Source: CAVWCW01 sp965365625
GTDB taxonomy: Bacteria > Pseudomonadota > Gammaproteobacteria > Chromatiales > Chromatiaceae
Length of the DNA stretch: 32,344 nt
Direction: 5' to 3'
Assembly (NCBI GenBank): GCA_965365625.1
Contig: CBDUCL010000004.1
Coordinates: 1-32,344, forward strand
The translations under genes and the position numbers were made by a program. Below the pieces are notes generated by a model. It was given only the letters and a program-made list of their open reading frames with translations, was not told where the DNA came from and did no database searches. Positions 14,888 to 23,407 of the stretch are shown piece after piece; within the stretch, counting starts at the first letter, position 1; every line of letters begins with the position of its first letter.

Positions 14888-16249
14888 CTAGCTGCTGAGA
14901 GTCCTCAACAGGTTGGTATAGTCCTCCGACACCCGGGGGTCAGCCTCCCGCAGTTCCGCGATCTTGCGGTTGGCATGCAGCACCGTGGTATGGTCACGGC
15001 CACCGAACGCAGTGCCGATCTCGGGCAGACTGTGACTGGTGAGTTCCTTGGCCAGGGTCATGGCGATTTGGCGTGGGCGGGCGATCGAACGGCTGCGCTT
15101 TCCGGAGTTCAGGTCCGCCACCCGCATCTGGAAATACTCGGCTACGGTCTTTTGGATATTGTCGATGGTTACCAGCTTGTCCTGCGCCGCCAGCATGTCG
15201 CGTAGCGCATCTTTTGCGAACTCCAAGGTGATCGGCTTTCCGGTGAACTGGGAATTTGCGATCACCCGTCGCAGAGCCCCCTCCAGCTCCCGGATATTCG
15301 AGCGGATTCGCTTGCCGATGAAAAAGGCGACGTCCGAGGGCAGATCCGCGTGAAACTGCAAAGCCTTGCTCTGCAGGATCGCTACCCGGGTCTCCAAATC
15401 CGGTGGCTCTACGGCCACTGTGAGGCCCCAGCCGAAGCGGGAGCGCAGGCGTTCTTCCAGCCCCGAGACTTCCCGCGGAAAGCGGTCACTGGACAGGATG
15501 ATCTGCTGTTGCGATTCGAACAGGGCATTGAAGGTGTGGAAAAATTCCTCCTGTGAGCGTTCCTTGCCGGCGAAGAATTGAACATCGTCGATCAGCAACG
15601 CATTGACTGAGCGGTAATTGCGCTTGAATTCGTCAATCTTGTTGTGTTGCAGTGCCCGAACCATCTCGGCCACGAAACGTTCGGAATGCAGATAAACCAC
15701 CCTGGCATCCGGATTGGCCTGCTGGATGGTGTTGCCGACGGCATGCATCAGGTGGGTTTTCCCCAAGCCTACGCCACCATATATAAATAGTGGATTGTAG
15801 GCTTGGCCCGGATTTTGCCCGACCTGCATCGAGGCCGCCCGCGCCAACTGGTTGGATTTACCCTCGACGAAGCTTTCGAAGGTGAACTGCGGGTTGATAT
15901 TGGAGCGGCTGTTGCTTGCTTCCGCTCTGTTGCCGTCGGGCGTTTTGCCGCCGTTCGAGGCCTTGCCGAGAGGTCGGGCCCTTGGCGCCGGCCGCTTGGG
16001 CGCTGCAGGGGCTCGGCTTCCGATTTCCAGCAGCACCCGAGGTGGCGGCTCGCCGGAAAACTCGGCCGCATAACCGAGGATCTGCTCCAGGTAATTCTTC
16101 TTCACCCAATCCAGCACGAATCGGTTGGGCGCCAGCAGCTGCAGCCGGTCTTTGGCTTCTACCGCCTGCAGGGGGCGGATCCAAGTATTGTATTGTTGCG
16201 CATTGAGCTCTCCTTCGAGACGCTCGAGACATCGGTTCCACAGAGACAA
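14888..16249 (-). CDS. dnaA: Chromosomal replication initiator DnaA
   Basis: Binds DnaA boxes and melts the origin. The 453 residues have four domains: domain I (about 1-75, NTWIRPLQAV), a short linker, the AAA+ domain with Walker A GGVGLGKT (158-165) and Walker B LLIDDVQFF, and the C-terminal DNA-binding domain with RSRSIARPRQIAMTLAKEL and the signature GGRDHTTVLHA. The N-terminal position fits a TTG start at 16249 (MSLWNRCLERLEGEL) with AGGAG 10 nt upstream; no ATG fits better. A weak start codon is usual for dnaA (GTG in E. coli). DnaA boxes lie on both sides, so autoregulation is likely. Confidence 0.97.
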   Translation of the reverse strand: MSLWNRCLERLEGELNAQQYNTWIRPLQAVEAKDRLQLLAPNRFVLDWVKKNYLEQILGYAAEFSGEPPPRVLLEIGSRAPAAPKRPAPRARPLGKASNGGKTPDGNRAEASNSRSNINPQFTFESFVEGKSNQLARAASMQVGQNPGQAYNPLFIYGGVGLGKTHLMHAVGNTIQQANPDARVVYLHSERFVAEMVRALQHNKIDEFKRNYRSVNALLIDDVQFFAGKERSQEEFFHTFNALFESQQQIILSSDRFPREVSGLEERLRSRFGWGLTVAVEPPDLETRVAILQSKALQFHADLPSDVAFFIGKRIRSNIRELEGALRRVIANSQFTGKPITLEFAKDALRDMLAAQDKLVTIDNIQKTVAEYFQMRVADLNSGKRSRSIARPRQIAMTLAKELTSHSLPEIGTAFGGRDHTTVLHANRKIAELREADPRVSEDYTNLLRTLSS

Positions 16250-16428
16250 TTTGGGTCAGCTCCTACGCGGCAGGCCGGCCAGCTCCGCCGAACTCCGCGA
16301 AGCTGCCGTCAGGCAATAACTTAATCAATTTAGAATATTTGGAGGTGCAAATATTATTGCGGAGGCCAACGGTGCATTCAGCCCCCGCGTCCTGCGTCGT
16401 GCTTTAGTCTACCGCCGTTGGCCGGGTC

Positions 16429-16437
16429 TTATCCACA
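16429..16437 (+). promoter_or_regulatory. DnaA box (perfect consensus)
   Basis: TTATCCACA. It forms a head-to-head pair with the box at 16440, separated by 2 nt. Confidence 0.8.
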
Positions 16438-16439
16438 GC

Positions 16440-16448
16440 TGTGGAAAA
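16440..16448 (-). promoter_or_regulatory. DnaA box, inverted partner
   Basis: TTTTCCACA on the minus strand. With its partner it makes a near-perfect 20-bp palindrome centred on AGCT. Confidence 0.65.
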
Positions 16449-16513
16449 CTTTCTTCGATTCGCCATTTCTCTTTCGCTGGCGCCCTTTCGTTGGAGATAA
16501 GAGCTCGCCAGTA

Positions 16514-16543
16514 TTGACAAAAAACCGCCTTTGGCGCTATGCT
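16514..16543 (+). promoter_or_regulatory. Sigma70 promoter of rpmH-rnpA
   Basis: TTGACA, 18-nt spacer, TATGCT. The -35 is perfect and the -10 has one mismatch. It predicts a start about 53 nt before the rpmH ATG. Confidence 0.8.
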
Positions 16544-16602
16544 CTGCACCCTTTTGCAAGCGCCCCGCCCGGGGCTCGATCTTTCTAATAGGCTCAACCG
16601 CA

Positions 16603-16737
16603 ATGAAACAGACTTTTCAACCCAGTACTCTGAAGCGCGCCCGCACCCACGGTTTCCGTGCCCGCATGGCGACACTCGGCGGACGCAAGGTGCTAAAGGC
16701 CCGGCGGGCCAAGGGCCGCGCGCGTCTGACTCCCTGA
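16603..16737 (+). CDS. rpmH: 50S ribosomal protein L34
   Basis: A small basic protein of the large ribosomal subunit. The 44 residues read MKQTFQPSTLKRARTHGF and then RARMATLGGRKVLKARRAKGR-like sequence to the end, the family pattern at the family length. The ATG at 16603 sits about 53 nt after the predicted start of a strong promoter. It is first in the rpmH-rnpA-yidD-yidC cluster, and rnpA begins 11 nt after its stop. Confidence 0.97.
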   Translation: MKQTFQPSTLKRARTHGFRARMATLGGRKVLKARRAKGRARLTP

Positions 16738-16748
16738 TCGGGGGGATC

Positions 16749-17111
16749 TTGCCGCGGTCGGAACGGTTTCCCCGCGCAGCCCGACTCCTGGAGCCCGACG
16801 CCTACCGGCGTGTGTTCTCAAAACCGATCCGCAGCAGTGATTCTCTGTTCACGGTGCTCGCTCGAGCGAACCGGCTGGGCAGCGCGCGGCTGGGGCTAGC
16901 GATCTCCAAGAAGCAGCTGCGGCGTGCGGTCGAGCGAAACCGCATCAAGCGAGTGGTTCGCGAAAGTTTCCGCCAGCAGCGCCCGAGCTTGCCGCCGATC
17001 GATCTGGTCGTCCTGGCCCGGCGCGATACCGGCCGCGCCACAAGCTTGCAGCTTCGCGATTCACTTAGGATCCACTGGCAACGCCTGGCAGACCAATGCA
17101 GAAAATCCTGA
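16749..17111 (+). CDS. rnpA: Ribonuclease P protein component
   Basis: The protein partner of the RNase P RNA, which trims tRNA 5' leaders. The 120 residues include LPRSERF at the start, FTVLARANRLGSARLGLAISKK, and the RNR motif in AVERNRIKRVVRESFR, then IDLVVLARR. No ATG is near. The TTG at 16749 with GGGGG 3 nt upstream gives the right N-terminus; the longer in-frame opening from 16539 would run across rpmH in another frame and is rejected. Its end overlaps yidD by 16 nt. Confidence 0.93.
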   Translation: MPRSERFPRAARLLEPDAYRRVFSKPIRSSDSLFTVLARANRLGSARLGLAISKKQLRRAVERNRIKRVVRESFRQQRPSLPPIDLVVLARRDTGRATSLQLRDSLRIHWQRLADQCRKS

Positions 17112-17332
17112 TCTTTCTGATTCGAGGCTACCAGTACGTAATTAGCCCTTGGCTGGGGAATCATTGCCGTTTCCATCCCAGTTGCTCCCATTACGCGGTC
17201 ACCGCCTTGCGCAACCACGGCGCGGCGCGGGGCGGTTGGTTGGCGCTCCGGCGCCTATCCCGCTGCCATCCCTGGCACGAGGGCGGATATGACCCGGTCC
17301 CGGAACCCCAGCAGAAGAAGTCCCATGGATAA
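17096..17332 (+). CDS. yidD: YidD, membrane protein insertion efficiency factor
   Basis: A small amphipathic protein thought to help YidC-dependent insertion. The 78 residues have the family signature: ILIFLIRGYQYVISPWLG at the start, then CRFHPSCSHYAVTALRNHG with the conserved cysteines, and CHPWHEGGYDPVP near the end. It overlaps rnpA (16 nt) and yidC (8 nt), so all three are likely coupled. Confidence 0.96.
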   Translation: MQKILIFLIRGYQYVISPWLGNHCRFHPSCSHYAVTALRNHGAARGGWLALRRLSRCHPWHEGGYDPVPEPQQKKSHG

Positions 17333-19004
17333 CTACCGCCTGATACTGATTGTCTCCCTCGGCTTCGTCCTGGTGCTCCTCTACCAGGCCTGGATGCAGG
17401 ATTACGGGCCCAAGCCGGTGCCGCAGCAGAGCCAGGTCGAGGCAAGCCAGCCGACCGCTGCCGGCGGCGGAGCCGTGGGCGACGCGGTCCCCAGCGCGCC
17501 CGCGGTCAGCGCAGATACTCCGGCCGCCGGTGCCGAAGTTCCCCTGGCCGCGGCCCAAGCCCAGGTGAGTGCCCCGGTGGTGAAGGTAGAAACGGATCTA
17601 CTCCAATTGGAGATTTCCACTCGCGGTGGTGATCTGCAATCCCTGCTGCTGCGAGACTATCCGGTGCATCCCTCTACTCCTGAGCAGAAATACCAGTTGC
17701 TCAAGCCGGTGCCGCCGAACCTGTTTCTGGCCCAGTCCGGACTGATCGGGGCCGACCCGGCTACCGCCCCCACCCACGAAACCGAATTCCTGACCGGTAA
17801 GGACGAGTATCGGCTGGCCGAGGGCGAAGACGAGTTGGTGGTGCCTCTGCGCTGGAGCCACCCGTCCGGCATCGACGTGGTCAAGCGCTACCGTTTTCGC
17901 CGCGGCAGCTATCTGATCGAGGTCAGCCATGAGGTCGTCAACCAGGGCAACCAGCCTTGGGCAGCGCGCCAATACAACCAACTACAGCGCACCCCACCGC
18001 CGGAGAGCGACAAGCAATCCTTTATCTATACCTACACCGGTGGGGCCTTCTATAGCCCGGAAGATAAGTACGAAAAGATCGACTTCGACGAGCTGGCCGA
18101 GGGCCAGTTGAACCGGGATGTGCGTGGCGGCTGGATCTCGATGATCCAGCATTATTTCCTCTCCGCTTGGGTTCCCGAGGCCGAAGAGACCCAGCACCTG
18201 TACTCCAAGGGGCTGTCCGGCGGCCGTTATCTCATCGGTATGTACTCGCCTTCGGTGACCGTGCCGCCCGACGGGAGCCACGTCTTCTCGGCCTCGATCT
18301 TTGCCGGCCCCAAATTGCAGGATGCCCTGGTAGAGGTCGCCCCCGGCCTGGAGCTGGCGGTCGACTACGGTTGGCTCACCTTCCTGTCCCAGCCGCTGTT
18401 TTGGCTGCTCGACTTTCTCCACAGTCTGCTCGGCAACTGGGGTTGGGCGATCATCTTCCTCACCATCTTGATCAAGCTGGCCTTCTACAAGCTGTCCGAG
18501 GCCAGTTACAAGTCGATGGCCAACATGCGCCGCATGACCCCGCGGCTGCAGGCCCTAAAAGACCGTTACGGCAGTGACAAGCAGCGCCTGAACCAGGCGA
18601 TGATGGAGCTGTATAAGAAGGAAAAGATCAACCCCCTGGGTGGCTGCCTGCCTGTGGTTGTCCAGATTCCGGTATTCATCGCTCTGTACTGGGTGTTGCT
18701 GGAGAGCGTCGAGATGCGCCAGGCGCCGTTCATCCTGTGGATGAACAATCTCTCGGATCCGGACCCTTACTACATCCTGCCGCTGATCATGGGCGTGTCC
18801 ATGTTCATCCAGCAGAAGCTCAATCCGGCGCCGGTGGATCCGATGCAGGCCAAGATTATGATGAGCCTGCCGGTGGTGTTCACCGTGTTCTTTGCCTTCT
18901 TCCCGTCCGGGCTGGTGCTCTACTGGGTGGTCAACAATATCCTGTCCATCGCCCAGCAGTGGTATATAACCCGCAATATCGAGAAGGCCGCGGCGGCCCA
19001 TTAG
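17325..19004 (+). CDS. yidC: Membrane protein insertase YidC
   Basis: Inserts and folds inner-membrane proteins, alone or with Sec; ATP synthase subunits a and c are known clients. The 559 residues have an N-terminal membrane helix (about 5-22), a proline/alanine-rich linker, a large periplasmic domain (roughly 80-345), and the C-terminal five-helix core: SQPLFWLLDFLHSLLGNWG, EASYKSMANMRRMTPRLQALK, NPLGGCLPVVVQIPVFIALY and FPSGLVLYWVVNN. The position of the groove arginine of E. coli (R366) appears to be lysine (ILIKLAF), a conservative change. The ATG at 17325 (MDNYRLIL) is preferred to one 36 nt upstream because it gives the usual N-terminus. Confidence 0.97.
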   Translation: MDNYRLILIVSLGFVLVLLYQAWMQDYGPKPVPQQSQVEASQPTAAGGGAVGDAVPSAPAVSADTPAAGAEVPLAAAQAQVSAPVVKVETDLLQLEISTRGGDLQSLLLRDYPVHPSTPEQKYQLLKPVPPNLFLAQSGLIGADPATAPTHETEFLTGKDEYRLAEGEDELVVPLRWSHPSGIDVVKRYRFRRGSYLIEVSHEVVNQGNQPWAARQYNQLQRTPPPESDKQSFIYTYTGGAFYSPEDKYEKIDFDELAEGQLNRDVRGGWISMIQHYFLSAWVPEAEETQHLYSKGLSGGRYLIGMYSPSVTVPPDGSHVFSASIFAGPKLQDALVEVAPGLELAVDYGWLTFLSQPLFWLLDFLHSLLGNWGWAIIFLTILIKLAFYKLSEASYKSMANMRRMTPRLQALKDRYGSDKQRLNQAMMELYKKEKINPLGGCLPVVVQIPVFIALYWVLLESVEMRQAPFILWMNNLSDPDPYYILPLIMGVSMFIQQKLNPAPVDPMQAKIMMSLPVVFTVFFAFFPSGLVLYWVVNNILSIAQQWYITRNIEKAAAAH

Positions 19005-19024
19005 CCCAGAGCTAGCCTTGCCTC

Positions 19025-20371
19025 GTGCCGTTTCGCGATAGCATAGCCGCCATCGCCACGGCCCCGGGTATCGGCGGCGTCGGCATCGTTCGGGTATCGG
19101 GTCCCCACTGCCGGGCGGTCGCGGAGGCCCTTCTCGGCGCCCTGCCGCCGCCGCGTCGGGCCAGCTTCCGGCGCTTCCGAGACGGGGCCGGCGAGGTCAT
19201 CGATTCGGGCCTTGCGCTGTATTTTCCTGCCCCCCACTCCTTCACCGGCGAAGACGTCCTCGAACTACAGGGTCACGGCGGGCCGGTGGTCATGGACTTG
19301 CTATTGGCCCGGGTGCTGGACGTTGGGCCACGTTTGGCCCGCCCGGGGGAATTCAGCGAGCGCGCCTTTCTCAATCAGCGGCTCGATCTGGTGCAGGCCG
19401 AAGCGATTGCCGACCTGATCGAAAGCGGAACCGCCGAGGCCGCTCGGTTGGCCAGCCGATCCCTGCAGGGGGTATTTTCCCAACGCATCCACGTCCTGGT
19501 GGCCGAGTTGATTCGCTTGCGCACCCATGTGGAGGCCGCCATCGACTTTCCCGAGGAGGAGATCGACTTTCTCGCGGATTCAAAAGTAAGCGCTCACTTA
19601 GCCCAGATCATCGAGCAGGTGCAGAAAGTGCGCCAAAGCGCTCGCAATGGCTGCCTATTGCGCGACGGTCTCAGCCTGGTCATCGCCGGCCGCCCCAACG
19701 CCGGTAAGTCGAGCCTGCTGAATGCCCTCAGCGGGCGAGACTCGGCCATCGTCACCCCCATCCCGGGTACGACCCGCGACCTGGTGCGCGAGCGCATTCA
19801 GCTCGACGGCATTCCCCTCCACCTAGTGGATACCGCCGGTCTTCGGGATCAAGCGGAACCGGTGGAGGCCGAGGGCATCCGCCGGGCGCGGGCCGAGCTT
19901 GCTCGAGCCGACCACATCCTCTGGGTGTTCGACGACCAAGCGGACCCCGAGCACCTGGCTTTCGACCGCGCCCGTCTGCCGACGGGGGTAGCCTGCACCC
20001 TGGTTCGGAACAAGATCGATCGGACCGGTTCCGCCCCCGGGCCACGCGCCGGTCCGGACGGGCCGGAGCTGGCGGTATCGGCCAAGACCGGCGCCGGCAT
20101 CCCGGAGCTGAAACGCCATCTCAAGGCCAACGCCGGCTACCAGGGGCAACAGGAGGGTGAGTTCATTGCCCGGCGTCGCCATCTGCAGGCCTTGGATCGC
20201 GCTAGTGAACACTTACTATCTGGACAAGAAAACCTGCGAGGCCAGGCCGCTGGGGAGCTTTTGGCCGAGGACCTGCGCCAGGCCCAGCAGGCCCTCGCCG
20301 AGATTACCGGGGCGTTCACCAGCGAAGATCTGTTGGGGGAGATCTTCGGCAGCTTCTGTATCGGCAAATAG
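19025..20371 (+). CDS. mnmE: tRNA modification GTPase MnmE
   Basis: With MnmG it adds the aminomethyl-type group at C5 of the wobble uridine (U34) of several tRNAs. The 448 residues have an N-terminal folate-binding domain (DSIAAIATAPGIGGVGIVRVSG), a helical domain, and an inserted GTPase domain with G1 GRPNAGKS at 222-229, G2/G3 PGTTRD and DTAGLR, and NKID. The C-terminal FCIGK with its catalytic cysteine is intact. The start is GTG at 19025, 20 nt after yidC. Its usual neighbour mnmG is separated by a leftward three-gene operon. Confidence 0.97.
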   Translation: MPFRDSIAAIATAPGIGGVGIVRVSGPHCRAVAEALLGALPPPRRASFRRFRDGAGEVIDSGLALYFPAPHSFTGEDVLELQGHGGPVVMDLLLARVLDVGPRLARPGEFSERAFLNQRLDLVQAEAIADLIESGTAEAARLASRSLQGVFSQRIHVLVAELIRLRTHVEAAIDFPEEEIDFLADSKVSAHLAQIIEQVQKVRQSARNGCLLRDGLSLVIAGRPNAGKSSLLNALSGRDSAIVTPIPGTTRDLVRERIQLDGIPLHLVDTAGLRDQAEPVEAEGIRRARAELARADHILWVFDDQADPEHLAFDRARLPTGVACTLVRNKIDRTGSAPGPRAGPDGPELAVSAKTGAGIPELKRHLKANAGYQGQQEGEFIARRRHLQALDRASEHLLSGQENLRGQAAGELLAEDLRQAQQALAEITGAFTSEDLLGEIFGSFCIGK

Positions 20372-20416
20372 GCGAGCGCTTCGATACTGTATCTGGTGCC
20401 TGGAAAGCCAATAGGG

Positions 20417-22417
20417 CTAGGCGCGCCGATCCGCGGGGCCCCGTTTTGGCCTGACTTCCGCCGCCAGGCGGCGCAGGCGCCGCAGGTCTTCCTTTGAACC
20501 GCCACTGCCATAGCGCAGGCGCAGATAGAGCTGGGTAGCCTGGCGCACTTGGATCGCGAGTTCGGGGCGGGCCCTTGCCACGCGCTCGGCGTAATCCCGG
20601 GGCCCTTCGCTCGGGCCCCGAGCCAGGCCATGCCGGCTGAGGCGTTGGCTTAGCCCTAAATACACCCGCTGCACCGGGTCGACCCGGGTCCGCTCGCGCC
20701 CCAGCATCAGCAGGGCGACGAGTGCCAGAATCGCGGCGCAGATCAGGACCAGGGCAATGCCCATCCCGGCCTGGCGCAGGAAACCGAGACCTAGGCGCTC
20801 CATCAGGGCGCTCTGGCGACTGCTGCCGTACTGCAATACCCAATCGTTCCAGCCGCTGTTGACCGCATCCCAAACCAAGCCCGCCTCCCGCGCCAGGTCG
20901 CGCAGCAGGGATAGCTGCTGGTCGGAGAACTGGATTGGCGCGCCGCCGACCAGAAAACCCGGGTCAAAGGACCGCAGGATGCGTTCCGGGGCCACAGCCG
21001 CCGTAGGATCGATCCGGGTCCAGCCGCGCTCCGGGAGCCAGACCTCCGACCAGGCGTGGGCGTCCGATTGACGCACAATCAGATAATCGCCAAGGGGGTT
21101 GAAGGCGCCGCCCTGGTAGCCGGTTACCACCCGGCTGGGAATGCCCGCGACCCGCATCAGCAGGGTGAAGCTGGTGGCATAGTGCTCGCAAAAGCCGCTG
21201 CGGGTTTCAAACAGAAATTCGTCCGCCGGATTGCCGAAGGTTCGGGGTGGGGTGAGCGAATAGTAAAACGCCTCGTTGCGGAAATGCTGCAGCGCTGCAT
21301 CGACCAGCCGGGCGGGGTCGTCGCTCTGTGCTTGCCAGCCGGCGACCAAAGCCCGCATCCGGGGTGTGATATTGTCGGGCAGTTGCAGGGCGCGTTTCCG
21401 TTGCTGCGCGCTAAGTTCTCGGTTCTCCAATCCCGGGCTGGAGCGCATCTGATAGCGGGTGAGCCGCCTCACCGGCTGCGCCGACTGCAGCTCGAACGCT
21501 CCGCTCAGGCGGGTATCTGGCGGCAGGGCAACCGGCAGCTCGAGGGCGAACAACCAGCGCTGGCGGTGTGGCTCCAGGGTGAGACTGTAGTCCAGCACCT
21601 CGTCCTCCCAGACCAGGGCGAGGGCATCCGGGTGCAGCGGCTCGGTGTTGGCCAGCTCCCAGTTCCTACCGTCGGTGCCGACGAATACCAGGCCGCGCCA
21701 ATAGAGCTGATTCTGGGGCGGCGGCGTGCCGTCAAAGCTGGCGCGAAAGGCCACCGCCTCGGATTGGGAGAGCTGGCTGACGTTGCCTGGCTGCAGGCGG
21801 TCGCTGAAGCCGGTGATGCCGGTCCCCGAACCGGCATAGAGGGACCACAGGGGCGCCGACAGGCGGGGAAACAGCACGAATAGCACCGCCGCCAGCGGGA
21901 TTGCGGGTAACAACAATAAACCGAGTTGGCGCAGTGCCGGCCTGAGCCGGAAACGCGGTTTGGCCCGATGGGCCTCGCCGAGCAGGGCGATCAGCGCAAG
22001 ACTGACCAGCAGCAGGTACAGGTTCACCAGCAGGTCCTGATCGAACAGCGATTGCACCACCACCAGGAACAGGCCGAGAAATACGCAGATATACAGCTCC
22101 CGGCGCTGGCGTAGCTCCAATAGCTTGAGTCCCACCATTACCAGCAAAAGAGCAGAACCCGGATCGCGGCCGAACACCCGGTGGTATTGCACCAATACCA
22201 GTAACAGCCCGGCGGCGGCAAACAGGCCCAAGATCAAGCGCCCGGGCGGGCCGAGCCCGCGTCTTTGCAGCAGGAGGCGCAGTCCGAGCATGGCGTAGAA
22301 GAAGGCCCCGATCCAGAGCGGAAAGTGTCGGCTCAGGGGTGCCGCAGTCAGGGCCAGCAAAACCAACAGACCGGTGACCAGTGCCGGCTCTACCGGTTGC
22401 CGATCCCGCTTCGTCAT
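20417..22417 (-). CDS. Transglutaminase-like membrane protein (TgpA/DUF3488 family)
   Basis: 666 residues. The N-terminal third has several hydrophobic helices (about 9-195), typical of the TgpA N-terminal domain. A periplasmic transglutaminase/protease-like core follows, with the triad C410 (SGFCEHYA), H454 (DAHAWSEVW) and D470 (RIDPTAA). Another membrane helix near 560 and a cytoplasmic DUF4129-like tail (YLRLRYG) end it. The related P. aeruginosa protein is essential; its substrate is not settled. The ATG at 22417 overlaps the DUF58 stop as ATGA, so it is coupled to that gene; an upstream start inside DUF58 is rejected. Confidence 0.9.
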   Translation of the reverse strand: MTKRDRQPVEPALVTGLLVLLALTAAPLSRHFPLWIGAFFYAMLGLRLLLQRRGLGPPGRLILGLFAAAGLLLVLVQYHRVFGRDPGSALLLVMVGLKLLELRQRRELYICVFLGLFLVVVQSLFDQDLLVNLYLLLVSLALIALLGEAHRAKPRFRLRPALRQLGLLLLPAIPLAAVLFVLFPRLSAPLWSLYAGSGTGITGFSDRLQPGNVSQLSQSEAVAFRASFDGTPPPQNQLYWRGLVFVGTDGRNWELANTEPLHPDALALVWEDEVLDYSLTLEPHRQRWLFALELPVALPPDTRLSGAFELQSAQPVRRLTRYQMRSSPGLENRELSAQQRKRALQLPDNITPRMRALVAGWQAQSDDPARLVDAALQHFRNEAFYYSLTPPRTFGNPADEFLFETRSGFCEHYATSFTLLMRVAGIPSRVVTGYQGGAFNPLGDYLIVRQSDAHAWSEVWLPERGWTRIDPTAAVAPERILRSFDPGFLVGGAPIQFSDQQLSLLRDLAREAGLVWDAVNSGWNDWVLQYGSSRQSALMERLGLGFLRQAGMGIALVLICAAILALVALLMLGRERTRVDPVQRVYLGLSQRLSRHGLARGPSEGPRDYAERVARARPELAIQVRQATQLYLRLRYGSGGSKEDLRRLRRLAAEVRPKRGPADRRA

Positions 22418-23406
22418 TCTGGTGCCGTCCCGAAGCGGGCGAGGGCGCCGAGACAGCGGGCGCGCTGTTGCTCGCTGTTTTCCGGAGCGATCTCCACGCC
22501 CGGCAGGCGCAGGCCGTAGACAAGCCCGGCCTCGCTGGCCAGCAGCACCCAGCGGCACAGCAGACTGAGTCGGGTCTCGTCGTCCGGGCCCGGTACCTGG
22601 ATCCAATCCAGCCAAAGGGTATCCCCCCGGTTACCGCCGAACTGCTTGGTCAGCAGGTCGCCGCCGCGGGCCGCGGCTTTCCAGTACACGTGCTTGGGCG
22701 GGTCCCCTGCGCTGTAGTTACGCAGGCCGGCGAAATCGTCGCTGCCCCGGCCCAGGTCCCCTTGCTCCTCCAGGCCGTCTCCTGGAGCCTGCGGCAGCGC
22801 ACCGCCGCCAGCCGGGCGCGGGTAGACCATGCATTCAAGGGGAATCTCGACATAACCCCAGGCCCGCAAGAGCCCGAGCGGGTAGCGGGTAGCCAGGGTA
22901 AGTCGCCCCAGCGCTAGTACGCCGCGCCGCTCGGTGGGAACCCGCAGCCGCACCTGGACCCGTCCGCGCGGAGGCAGATCGGTGAGTTCCGGGTCTTGGC
23001 CTTGGCGCCCCAGCTCGATACCTGGGCGTTGGCTGCGACGGGAATTGCCCAGCTCGATGTTGAACCAGGCTTCCTGGCCGGCGAACACCGGCTCGGCACG
23101 GCCGCCGTGTACCTGCAACCCGAGCAGGTTGCGCCAGGTCTCGAGCATGGTGCTGAGGCCGATGCCGGCGAGCAGGAAGGTGTAGAGAAAACCCAGGTTG
23201 CTGCCGTAGTTTAGGGAGCCGATCAGCATCGCCAGCAGCATCCCGGCGAACAAAGCGCCATAGCGTGTGGGCAGGATGTAGACCTGGCGCTGACCAAGGG
23301 TCGCCGCCTGACCGGCGCCGCCGCGAGCGAAGCGCAACAGGCCCTTGGGGGTCCATTTGCCGAGCAGGCGTTGGATGCCCTCTGGCTTGGGGTTTTGGCG
23401 CGCCAT
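22414..23406 (-). CDS. DUF58 domain protein
   Basis: 330 residues with two hydrophobic segments near the N-terminus (about 47-90: YGALFAGMLLAMLIGSLNYG and FLYTFLLAGIGLS). The DUF58 core is seen as DDFAGLRNYSAGDPPKHVYWKAAAR followed by LLTKQF. The family often resembles a von Willebrand A fold and is nearly always found beside a MoxR ATPase and a transglutaminase membrane protein, as here. Its function is unproven; a role in assembling or maturing an envelope component is inferred. It starts 1 nt after the moxR stop and overlaps the next gene by 4 nt. Confidence 0.9.
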   Translation of the reverse strand: MARQNPKPEGIQRLLGKWTPKGLLRFARGGAGQAATLGQRQVYILPTRYGALFAGMLLAMLIGSLNYGSNLGFLYTFLLAGIGLSTMLETWRNLLGLQVHGGRAEPVFAGQEAWFNIELGNSRRSQRPGIELGRQGQDPELTDLPPRGRVQVRLRVPTERRGVLALGRLTLATRYPLGLLRAWGYVEIPLECMVYPRPAGGGALPQAPGDGLEEQGDLGRGSDDFAGLRNYSAGDPPKHVYWKAAARGGDLLTKQFGGNRGDTLWLDWIQVPGPDDETRLSLLCRWVLLASEAGLVYGLRLPGVEIAPENSEQQRARCLGALARFGTAPE

Positions 23407-23407
23407 G

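Larger units (their letters stand above)
16250..16602. other. oriC: rpmH-dnaA intergenic region, candidate oriC (part 2)
   Basis: 353 nt between divergent rpmH and dnaA. It holds an AT-rich run (16315-16360, about 76% A+T by hand count), an inverted pair of DnaA boxes (16429-16448) and the rpmH promoter. In Pseudomonas the functional origin is in this same interval. Here both this interval and the dnaA-dnaN one have origin-like features, so the origin may be bipartite. The boxes may instead only regulate dnaA. Confidence 0.55.
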
